Positions 1 to 5,282 of a stretch of 5,282 nucleotides of DNA are shown here, one piece after another. Origin of the DNA: Planctomycetota bacterium (GTDB lineage Bacteria > Planctomycetota > Phycisphaerae > WQYP01). The notes under the pieces are model-generated. The model saw only the letters and a program-made list of their open reading frames with translations. It was not told the DNA's origin and ran no database searches. The position numbers were made by a program, and so were the translations under genes. The number at the start of each line of letters is the position of its first letter. Within the stretch, counting starts at the first letter, position 1. Where the stretch lies: positions 1 to 5,282 of the forward strand of contig JAJZOA010000243.1 of NCBI GenBank assembly GCA_021852225.1, in the 5' to 3' direction.

Positions 1-120
1 GTATCGGTGGGCGGCCTTTGGCCTTTCGGAACACAAATACACCATAAAATCGTGAATTTGGTGAATTTGGAATGGATGACCGCCAGCATCGGATTGGGAC
101 AGTTTTGGGACAGCGCCTAA
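1..120 (+). CDS. possible 3' end of an unidentified gene entering from the left
   Basis: One plus-strand frame is open from the window edge to TAA at 118-120 (39 codons, ending GLGQFWDSA) and is followed 23 bases later by a terminator-like hairpin, which is how a gene end would look. I recognise no family. Because of the hairpin and the tRNA-like fragment beyond it, an integrase-type gene would fit the setting, but the residues themselves do not show it. Thirty-nine open codons are not significant alone, and a short direct repeat (GTGAATTTG, twice in a row) inside it may mean the region is non-coding. Confidence 0.2.
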   Translation, partial: VSVGGLWPFGTQIHHKIVNLVNLEWMTASIGLGQFWDSA

Positions 121-142
121 ACGTGCAGACCGGCTGAAACGT

Positions 143-168
143 AAAACCCTTGTTAAACAAGGGTTTTT
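143..168 (+). terminator. intrinsic terminator-like hairpin, possibly bidirectional
   Basis: AAAACCCTTG (143-152) pairs perfectly with CAAGGGTTTT (158-167) around a TTAAA loop, giving a 10-base stem whose 3' arm runs into a five-T tract (164-168). On the minus strand the same stem ends in four Ts, so it could also stop leftward transcription. It lies 23 bases after the stop of the frame ending at 120. Confidence 0.6.
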
Positions 169-188
169 AATCGGCCTACGGTTTTTAA

Positions 189-205
189 CGGAGAGAGTGG
201 GATTC
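189..205 (-). other. tRNA-Ser-like 3' end fragment, possible attachment-site remnant
   Basis: On the minus strand GAATCCCACTCTCTCCG reads like the end of the T-loop, the 3' half of the T-stem and the acceptor strand of a serine-type tRNA. The 5' half of the T-arm does not pair with it (GGACC instead of GTGGG-TTC), and there is no anticodon or D-arm, so this is not a tRNA gene. Tyrosine recombinases commonly use tRNA 3' ends of this length as attachment sites, so an element-edge scar is the natural reading. A chance match is possible. Confidence 0.3.
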
Positions 206-223
206 TCGGTCCGTTGCAATTCC

Positions 224-341
224 CTTTGTGGCGAAGTTAATAATACCGCGAAAACAGTGCGTTTTGCAAGTGATCGGATTTTTATTTTCTCACAGCGTTG
301 CAGGCTGTCGCAATACCAAACGCCACAAAAACGCCACAAAG
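224..341. repeat. 10-base inverted repeat with an extra direct copy
   Basis: CTTTGTGGCG (224-233) is the exact reverse complement of CGCCACAAAG (332-341), 98 bases apart. A second direct copy of ACGCCACAAA begins at 320, immediately before the one at 331, giving an 11-base tandem pair. Such sets can be recombinase or regulator binding sites. Lying next to a tRNA-like fragment, they may belong to an attachment region, but no function is shown. Confidence 0.55.
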
Positions 342-345
342 TGTG

Positions 346-546
346 ACGGGAGCATCTCACGATTTCAACGATGTTCATTTCATTACGGCCTGTCAATTCA
401 CGAGGCGGCCTGATGCCGCCACTTGTCTTCCAAACTCCGGCAGCTTCATTACTTCCACCGCCGCTGGGATCGCTTTCCGGTCGCAACGACATTTACCGGA
501 GGCGAGACTTGCACTCGCTGGAACACTTCGCCTTTGCACGGCGCAC
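346..546 (-). mobile_element. truncated group II intron, 5' (domain I) fragment
   Basis: Read on the minus strand, 546 starts GTGCGCC, matching the conserved group II 5' end (GUGYG). It is followed by GGCG, which pairs with the leading CGCC (540-543 with 529-532). Next comes the stem-loop GCGAG-TGCAAGT-CTCGC (518-502), the same form as the GGGUGMRAGUCCC hallmark near the 5' end of many bacterial introns. Further in are GCGACCGGAAAGCGA and a strong hairpin, GGCGGC-ATCAG-GCCGCC (420-404). No reverse transcriptase or domain V is visible downstream, and the sequence changes character near 345, where short repeats begin, so I read it as a truncated, inactive fragment. The 5' boundary is fairly well set; the 3' limit is a guess. 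The call rests on remembered consensus, not on a covariance search. Several short open frames cross it on both strands and are not considered genes. Confidence 0.5.
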
Positions 547-825
547 CTGGGCCGGCACAACAACCGCTTAGACCGGAGTTTAGTCCAATAAATTTCATTT
601 CCGTAAGGGAAAACCCTTGATAGTATTGCGTTTGAGGGGTGTTGGGTATGGTTTTTCCGCGGGGTAGTGTTCCCATGTAAATACCGCAAATTTCCCTGAT
701 TTTCGAGGAGTCTGTTTTAAGTGCCGGGAAGTCGAAAATTGGTATAAGTCATTATTTCACCACGAGTTAACGTATTTTCTCGCCAAAACTCCGGCTTAGA
801 ATATGGCAGCCTTTTTCGCAGGGCT
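547..825. other. intergenic stretch downstream of nrdG with no recognisable gene
   Basis: No frame on either strand has a credible start with coding-like composition and a family I know. The stretch is more AT-rich than the operon. It contains an 8-base inverted repeat, ATTTTCGA at 699-706 and TCGAAAAT at 732-739 with 25 bases between, and a 5-base hairpin, AAGGG-AAAA-CCCTT at 605-618. Neither has the T-run expected of an intrinsic terminator for nrdG. Confidence 0.5.
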
Positions 826-1527
826 TTATCGTAGCGTTATATCAGGGACAAATTGGCGCAGGGCGGCCAGAACTTCGGGGGTTACCGGACGGGATGGCTG
901 GTCAAGCAGTTCCCGGTCCGTACAACCGTGGGACCGGAATTCCTGCAGCACCCAGCGATTAATGCCCAGGCTTCGAAGGGTGCGCGCTATCGAAAGAAGA
1001 TCTTCAGTGCTTAAAAGTCCCGGATGCACGGTGGTGCGGAATTCATGTTCCACGCCATGGGCCAATATGGCGGCTACGGACGCACGCGCCTTTTCGCCGC
1101 TGTGGACAACGCCCGTAACGACGGCGTAACGATCGAATGGAGCCTTGATATCCATGCCAATCCAGTTCAGCAGCGGCAAAAGCTCAACAAGATGATCTGG
1201 CGAAGCGCCGGCGGTATGAATCGCGGTTTCAAAGCCGATTTGTCTGATCGCGGCCAGTGCCTCACCAAGGCGTGGCTGTGTGACGGGTTCTCCGCCACTG
1301 AAAACCACGCCGTCAAGAAGTCCGCGGCGTCTCAGCAGCCATTGAAACACTTTTTGCCACGGGATTAATGTTGCCTCCCCATAGGCTTGAAGTTCCGGAT
1401 TATGGCAATACCGACAGCGCAGCGGGCAGCCCTGCGTGTAAAGCACTGTGGCCAGCCGCCCCGGAAAATCAATTGTGCTAAGTGGCGTCATGCCGCCGAT
1501 CTTTAAGCCGTCATTTAACACAGGCAT
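826..1527 (-). CDS. nrdG: anaerobic ribonucleoside-triphosphate reductase activating protein (radical SAM, NrdG2-like)
   Basis: This iron-sulfur enzyme cleaves S-adenosylmethionine and uses the resulting 5'-deoxyadenosyl radical to abstract a hydrogen from the reductase's radical glycine. The 233-residue protein opens with LKIGGMTPLSTIDFPG (8-23). The radical-SAM cluster motif CPLRCRYC follows (C34, C38, C41, spaced CxxxCxxC), then CHNPEL. The SAM-contacting SGGEP is at 77-81 and MDIKAPFDRY at 125-134. At about 230 residues with this N-terminus it resembles the longer NrdG2 type and not the short (~154-residue) E. coli NrdG. The start at 1527 is preceded by AAGGAA (1538-1543) with a ten-base spacer. 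The Met at residue 13 is too deep to be the start because LKIGG is conserved in the family. The substrate is presumably G32 of the small protein encoded just upstream. It is the last gene of the operon and ends in TAA; no clear terminator follows. Confidence 0.95.
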   Translation of the reverse strand: MPVLNDGLKIGGMTPLSTIDFPGRLATVLYTQGCPLRCRYCHNPELQAYGEATLIPWQKVFQWLLRRRGLLDGVVFSGGEPVTQPRLGEALAAIRQIGFETAIHTAGASPDHLVELLPLLNWIGMDIKAPFDRYAVVTGVVHSGEKARASVAAILAHGVEHEFRTTVHPGLLSTEDLLSIARTLRSLGINRWVLQEFRSHGCTDRELLDQPSRPVTPEVLAALRQFVPDITLR

Positions 1528-1705
1528 GTAACGCCGGTTCCTTAAAAAACCGTCGTTCCTGATGTTCGCCCTGCTTGCCTATATTGAACGATGCCACCGG
1601 ACGATGGTACCCCATCACCCGTGTCCACACTTCACAGGACTGGCGCTCATCATCAGTGAGAGTAATCAGTTCCAGGGGCGTAACAGGTTGCGTTGCGGTG
1701 ATCAT
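1511..1705 (-). CDS. nrdD: small glycyl-radical protein: the detached C-terminal radical loop of NrdD
   Basis: The 64 residues contain RVMGYHRPVASFNIGKQ at 29-45, which aligns with the E. coli NrdD C-terminus (RVCGYLGSPDARPFNAGKQ), where G681 carries the radical. By this alignment G32 is the radical glycine, and the cysteine before it in E. coli is Met here. The following EHQERRFF matches the basic tail after the loop. The first 28 residues (a TDDERQSCEVW segment precedes the motif) have no counterpart in E. coli and could form a docking surface for NrdD. It has its own ATG with AGGAG eight bases upstream, begins 27 bases after nrdD, and overlaps nrdG by 17 bases. I infer that it must bind the 677-residue chain to give a working reductase, as YfiD/GrcA does for pyruvate formate-lyase. 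It lies in the same reading frame as nrdD, behind two TGA codons (1733-1735 and 1709-1711), so read-through cannot be excluded, but separate initiation is simpler. I recall similar short NrdD entries in other bacteria, so the arrangement may be lineage-typical. Confidence 0.9.
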   Translation of the reverse strand: MITATQPVTPLELITLTDDERQSCEVWTRVMGYHRPVASFNIGKQGEHQERRFFKEPALHACVK

Positions 1706-1713
1706 GTTTCATA

Positions 1714-1718
1714 CTCCT
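1714..1718 (-). promoter_or_regulatory. ribosome-binding site of the small glycyl-radical gene
   Basis: AGGAG sits in the 27-base gap after nrdD, eight bases before the ATG at 1705. An earlier ATG at 1712 is in another frame and almost abuts the site. This site is the main evidence that the radical loop is made as a separate polypeptide and not by read-through of nrdD. Confidence 0.8.
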
Positions 1719-1732
1719 AAAGTTGCTTTGAC

Positions 1733-3766
1733 TCAAGCTTTCATTCTCTGGCGCTTCTCCGCAAGACGATCGCGGTCACAGATTGGGCAAAACGGATGTT
1801 CACCCGCCAGATACCCATGCGTCGGGCAAATGGAAAATGTCGGCGTTACGGTTATGTACGGAAGGCGGAACCGTTCCAGCGCTCGGCGCACCATACGCTT
1901 GCAGGCCTGGGCGCTGGAGACGCGTTCTCCAATGTAGAGATGGAGAACCGTTCCACCCGTATATTTGGCCTGCAGTTCCTCCTGCCGTTCCAGTGCCTCG
2001 AAGGGGTCATCCGTGAACCCCGCGGGAAGCTGCGAGGAATTTGTATAGTATGGTTTATCCGGCACGCCGGCCTGGAGAATGTCGGGGAATCTTTTCTTGT
2101 CCTCTTTGGCGAAGCGATACGTTGTTCCTTCAGCGGGGGTGGCTTCAAGGTTGTACATCCGACCGGTCTGGTCTTGAAACTCAAGTATGCGACGGCGGAC
2201 GTGATCCAGCAGACGGCACGCGAACTGGTGGCCCCATTGGGTGGTGATGTTGTGGGTGTCGTTGGTAAAATTTCGTATCATTTCGTTGATGCCGTTGACG
2301 CCAATGGTGGAGAAATGATTCCGCAGGCTGCCCAAATAACGCTTGGAATATGGGAAAAGTCCATCATCCATGTGGCGTTGAATCACTTTGCGTTTAATTT
2401 CAAGGCTGTTTTTCGCCAGTTCAAGGAGACGGTCAAGTTCGCGGAACAACTGCTCCTCATTTCCCTTATGGACATAACCCAACCGAGCGCAGTTCACGGT
2501 TACCACTCCCACGGAACCGGTTTGTTCCGCGCTTCCGAAAAGCCCGTTGCCACGTTTCAGGAGTTCACGCAGATCAAGTTGCAGGCGACAGCACATGGAG
2601 CGAATCATACGGGGTTCTAGTTCGGAATTGATAAAATTCTGAAAATAGGGCAATCCATATTTGGCGGTCATGCCAAAAAGCAGATTTGCATTCTCATCGT
2701 CCCATGGGAAATCCTTGGTCATGTTGTAGGTGGGAATGGGGAAGGTAAAGACACGTCCCCTGGCATCGCCCGCAGTCATTACTTCAATGTAGGCACGATT
2801 GATTAACGCCATCTCGGCATTAAGGTCGCCGTAATGAAAAGGCATCTCCTCGCCGCCAATAACCGGCGACTGTGTGCGTAAATCCTCGGGGCAGACCCAG
2901 TCGAAGGTAATGTTTGTGAAGGGCGTCTGGCTGCCCCATCGGGAGGGAACATTCAAGTTATAGATGAATTCCTGGATATTTTGTCGGACCTCTTCGTAGG
3001 ACAGGCCGTCCTTGCGGACGAAAGGTGCCAGATAGGTGTCAAAAGAACTGAATGCCTGCGCACCGGCCCACTCGTTTTGCAGCGTGCCCAGGAAGTTAAC
3101 CATTTGTCCAACAGCACTGGAAAGGTGCCGGGGCGGCGACGCCTCCACTTTACCGGAAACCCCGTTAAAACCCTCCGTAAGCAGCGTTCTAAGCGACCAC
3201 CCTGCGCAATACCCGGCCAGCATGTCCAAGTCGTGAATATGTATGTCCGCCTCGCGATGGGCCTGTCCGATTTCCTCCGGATAAACATGACCCAGCCAGT
3301 AATTCGCGGTCACCTTGCCCGCGACATTAAGTATCAGGCCTCCCAGCGAATAACCCTGGTTTGCGTTGGCCTGCACGCGCCAATCCTGTCGACCAAGATA
3401 TTCGTTGACCGAAGCCGTGGCGTTGATCGTTACTTCCCGATCCTGACGAAGTCGCTGATGCTGTTCCCGATAGGCTATGTATGCCCGGGCCGTTGTCAGA
3501 TAACCGGCCGCGAGCAAACAGCTTTCCACTTCACTCTGAATATCCTCTATATTTGGACAATTGCCGGGTATCCGTTGTTCCACATTGGCAATAACCTGTT
3601 GCGTCAGATGCGTTGCCGCCTCATCTCCAAACTCACCGGTGGCTCGCCCCGCCCGCAGTATGGCGGAAAAGATTCGCCCGGCGTCGAACGGCGAACGTGT
3701 GCCGTCGCGGTTGGTGACGCGCTTGTTCAAAGTGGTCTGTTGTCCGGAATTTATCACGTGGCCCAT
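1733..3766 (-). CDS. nrdD: anaerobic (class III) ribonucleoside-triphosphate reductase, large chain lacking the glycyl-radical segment
   Basis: It reduces ribonucleoside triphosphates to deoxyribonucleotides under anaerobic conditions. The 677 residues show an ATP-cone allosteric domain at about 14-106, then the ten-stranded reductase barrel. The barrel has IHIHDLDMLAGYC with C187 (by position the counterpart of T4 C79), the MCCRLQLD segment with C392/C393 (the counterpart of the thiyl-radical C290 of T4), GLFGSAEQTGSVGVVTVN at 408-425, and NLEATPAEGTTYRFA at 539-553. A zinc-knuckle follows at 647-663, written CxxH and CxxC. The chain ends 14 residues later at MKA-TGA, so the RVCGY-type glycyl-radical loop that normally follows the zinc site is missing. 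That loop is encoded by the next gene. The start at 3766 is chosen because AAGGAG lies six bases upstream, inside the end of metE. The CCRL segment differs from the MGCRSFL of the E. coli/T4 formate-dependent enzymes and resembles what I recall of redoxin-dependent NrdD. That subtype call is an inference. Confidence 0.96.
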   Translation of the reverse strand: MGHVINSGQQTTLNKRVTNRDGTRSPFDAGRIFSAILRAGRATGEFGDEAATHLTQQVIANVEQRIPGNCPNIEDIQSEVESCLLAAGYLTTARAYIAYREQHQRLRQDREVTINATASVNEYLGRQDWRVQANANQGYSLGGLILNVAGKVTANYWLGHVYPEEIGQAHREADIHIHDLDMLAGYCAGWSLRTLLTEGFNGVSGKVEASPPRHLSSAVGQMVNFLGTLQNEWAGAQAFSSFDTYLAPFVRKDGLSYEEVRQNIQEFIYNLNVPSRWGSQTPFTNITFDWVCPEDLRTQSPVIGGEEMPFHYGDLNAEMALINRAYIEVMTAGDARGRVFTFPIPTYNMTKDFPWDDENANLLFGMTAKYGLPYFQNFINSELEPRMIRSMCCRLQLDLRELLKRGNGLFGSAEQTGSVGVVTVNCARLGYVHKGNEEQLFRELDRLLELAKNSLEIKRKVIQRHMDDGLFPYSKRYLGSLRNHFSTIGVNGINEMIRNFTNDTHNITTQWGHQFACRLLDHVRRRILEFQDQTGRMYNLEATPAEGTTYRFAKEDKKRFPDILQAGVPDKPYYTNSSQLPAGFTDDPFEALERQEELQAKYTGGTVLHLYIGERVSSAQACKRMVRRALERFRLPYITVTPTFSICPTHGYLAGEHPFCPICDRDRLAEKRQRMKA

Positions 3767-5282
3767 ATCTTACTCCTTATGGCGTCGGGTTCGGCTTGTT
3801 TACGGATTTCCGCTGCGGCGGCCACCATATTTATCAGTGCGGGCTTCACCTGGTCCCACCGGCGCGTTTTCAGGCCGCAATCCGGGTTCACCCAAAGCTG
3901 ATCCGCCGGCACCACCCGCGCGGCCATTTGCAGAAGATTGGCCATGGCCTCAACGGTTGGAATTTCCGGGCTGTGAATGTCATAGACGCCCGGCCCGACA
4001 TCATTCGGATAGCGAAATTCCCGAAACGCCGCCAGCAGCGCCATACCGCTGCGCGCCGCTTCAATGGAAATCACGTCCGCGTCCAGCGCCGCAATGGCTG
4101 GCATAATGTCGTTAAAATCGCAGTAGCACATGTGTGTGTGAATCTGGGTGCTGTCCGCCACCCCGCAAACTGCCAGGCGGAAACATTCCGTCGCCCAATT
4201 CAGGTACTCTTTCCGCTGATCTGCCGCCAGCGGCAAGCCTTCGCGGAGCGCCGGTTCGTCCACCTGAATTATCCGGATGCCGGCTTTTTCCAGATCCATC
4301 ACTTCATCGCGTATGGCCAGGGCAATTTGCCGGCATACCTCGCGTCGCGGCAGGTCATCGCGCACAAATGACCATTGCATAATTGTTACCGGGCCGGTCA
4401 ACATGCCTTTCATTGGCCGGGTTGTCAGCGACTGGGCATAGGCGGAAATATCCACCGTCATGGCCGCCGGACGCTGAACGTCGCCAAATATCACCGGCGG
4501 TTTAACGCAGCGGGACCCGTAACTTTGCACCCAGCCGTTGGCGGTCGTAAGGAAGCCGGTCAACTGTTCGCCAAAAAATTCCACCATATCGGTGCGTTCG
4601 CTTTCGCCGTGTACCAGCACATCCAGACCTATGGCTTCCTGAATTTCCACCGCGTCCTGAATCTGCTTCCGATGAAATGCGTTGTACTCTTCCAGAGACA
4701 TGGTTCCGGCCCGCCATGCCATACGGGCGCGGCGCACTTCTTGCGTCTGGGGAAACGATCCAATAGTGGTGGTGGGCCAAAGGGGAAGATTCAGATTCTC
4801 CTGCTGGGCAACTTTCCGGACGCTGAATCGGCTGTGACGTTCCATCATCGCGGGCGTGACCGCTGCAGCGCGTTGGCGCACCGCCGGATTGACCACGCCG
4901 CCAGCCATATTGCGGGCAGCCAGGGCAGCGCTGGCCGTGGCAAATACCGCCGTTGCGGCTTTCGGGCTGTCCACAGCGTTTTTAAGCGCCACAATTTCAT
5001 GCAGCTTCTGGTGGGCAAATGCCATCCACGTGAATGGCTCATCGGCGGCCCGAGGTTCCATATACAGGTCCACGGGAACATGCATAAGCGAACAGGAAGG
5101 TCCCACCATTACCCTTTGCGTCCCCAACGCCCGCACAGCCAGGGTCAGCGGTTCAACTTTTGCCGCTAGATCCGCCCGCCAGATATTCCGACCGTCAATC
5201 AGTCCAAGAGACAAAACCTTTGCTGGTCCGATTTTGCTTATCAGTTCGGGAAGCTCATGTGCCGCACGGGTCATATCCAGAT
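3754..5282 (-). CDS. metE: 5-methyltetrahydropteroyltriglutamate--homocysteine methyltransferase (cobalamin-independent methionine synthase), 5' end cut by the window
   Basis: This enzyme transfers the methyl group of 5-methyltetrahydrofolate polyglutamate to homocysteine in the cytoplasm, the last step of methionine synthesis, without B12. The frame stays open to the window edge. The first Met in the window (5274) is internal, because the visible 506 residues align with E. coli MetE (753 residues) from about residue 261. With that constant offset of 260 every key residue I remember is present: the zinc ligands H381, C383 (HMCYC), E405 and C466 (NPDC), the homocysteine-binding IGS at 171-173 and E224, D339 in QVDEPALREG, and H434 in YDIHSP. 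The catalytic C-terminal barrel is therefore complete and looks functional. The C-terminus runs about 15 residues past the E. coli end, and this tail overlaps the nrdD start by 13 bases. The gene ends in a tandem stop, TGA TAA. It is the first visible gene of the operon, and its promoter is outside the window. The identification is secure; only the length and start are unknown. Confidence 0.97.
   Translation of the reverse strand, partial: LDMTRAAHELPELISKIGPAKVLSLGLIDGRNIWRADLAAKVEPLTLAVRALGTQRVMVGPSCSLMHVPVDLYMEPRAADEPFTWMAFAHQKLHEIVALKNAVDSPKAATAVFATASAALAARNMAGGVVNPAVRQRAAAVTPAMMERHSRFSVRKVAQQENLNLPLWPTTTIGSFPQTQEVRRARMAWRAGTMSLEEYNAFHRKQIQDAVEIQEAIGLDVLVHGESERTDMVEFFGEQLTGFLTTANGWVQSYGSRCVKPPVIFGDVQRPAAMTVDISAYAQSLTTRPMKGMLTGPVTIMQWSFVRDDLPRREVCRQIALAIRDEVMDLEKAGIRIIQVDEPALREGLPLAADQRKEYLNWATECFRLAVCGVADSTQIHTHMCYCDFNDIMPAIAALDADVISIEAARSGMALLAAFREFRYPNDVGPGVYDIHSPEIPTVEAMANLLQMAARVVPADQLWVNPDCGLKTRRWDQVKPALINMVAAAAEIRKQAEPDAIRSKIWAT
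3773..3778 (-). promoter_or_regulatory. ribosome-binding site of nrdD inside metE
   Basis: AAGGAG is followed by a six-base spacer and the ATG at 3766. It lies within the last codons of metE, so nrdD can be translated by ribosomes terminating at the metE TGA TAA a few bases past the nrdD ATG. This site fixes the nrdD start. Confidence 0.85.

Noticed and set aside
189..262. A tRNA gene on the minus strand
   Set aside because: Only the 3' T-stem and acceptor-like strand are present. The opposing T-arm does not pair and no anticodon arm or D-arm can be drawn.
371..600. A riboswitch (for example cobalamin) in the structured 371-546 segment
   Set aside because: It lies downstream of the operon, and the conserved pieces match a group II intron 5' end better. 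I do not see a B12-box.
298..689. Several overlapping open frames of 60-100 codons on both strands
   Set aside because: They overlap one another across a segment that looks like structured intron RNA, lack convincing ribosome-binding sites and show no protein family. Intron fragments often produce such spurious frames.
1..825. CRISPR array or tandem repeat cluster
   Set aside because: Only two short tandem pairs (around 52-70 and 320-341) are present, with no regular repeat-spacer pattern.
801..828. Possible terminator just after nrdG
   Set aside because: On the minus strand only a 4-base AGCC/GGCT stem with a 10-base loop can form and no T-run follows, so it is too weak to call.
1796..2620. 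Plus-strand open frame of 274 codons opposite nrdD
   Set aside because: It lies wholly antisense to a well-identified nrdD and has no recognisable domain, so it is a shadow of the coding strand.
2981..3901. Plus-strand open frame of 306 codons opposite nrdD and metE
   Set aside because: It is antisense to two real genes and crosses their junction, with no family resemblance. The same holds for 4375-5169 opposite metE.

Overview
The window is bacterial DNA of moderate GC content. It carries one tightly packed, leftward (minus-strand) operon and a gene-poor right-to-left tail. The genes use the standard code and have clear Shine-Dalgarno sites. I cannot name the organism. The protein types (MetE, a CCRL-type NrdD and an NrdG2-like activase) suit an environmental, facultatively or strictly anaerobic Gram-negative bacterium, but this is an impression and not a placement.

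Layout in transcription order (right to left): (1) 5282-3754, the C-terminal two thirds of metE, the cobalamin-independent methionine synthase, whose N-terminal part lies beyond the window edge. (2) 3766-1733, nrdD, the large chain of the anaerobic class III ribonucleotide reductase. It has an ATP-cone, the catalytic barrel and a C-terminal zinc-knuckle, but stops before any glycyl-radical site. (3) 1705-1511, a 64-residue protein that contains the missing glycyl-radical motif (RVMGYH). (4) 1527-826, nrdG, the radical-SAM activase that would install the glycyl radical. metE and nrdD overlap by 13 bases, the small gene follows nrdD after a 27-base gap with its own ribosome-binding site, and the small gene and nrdG overlap by 17 bases. 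Transcription and probably translation are coupled.

The genes can be read as one unit. NrdG needs S-adenosylmethionine, which derives from methionine made by MetE. More strikingly, MetE and NrdD are the B12-independent counterparts of MetH and the class II reductase NrdJ, so the operon could be a cobalamin-independent module. The promoter and any riboswitch would lie upstream of metE, outside the window.

Positions 1-825 hold no convincing complete gene. Positions 346-546 (minus strand) look like the 5' end of a truncated group II intron with no reverse transcriptase. Positions 121-345 carry a terminator-like hairpin, a 17-base match to the 3' end of a tRNA-Ser-like gene, and a 10-base inverted repeat, which together suggest the scar or edge of an integrated element. 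Positions 547-825 show nothing I can name.
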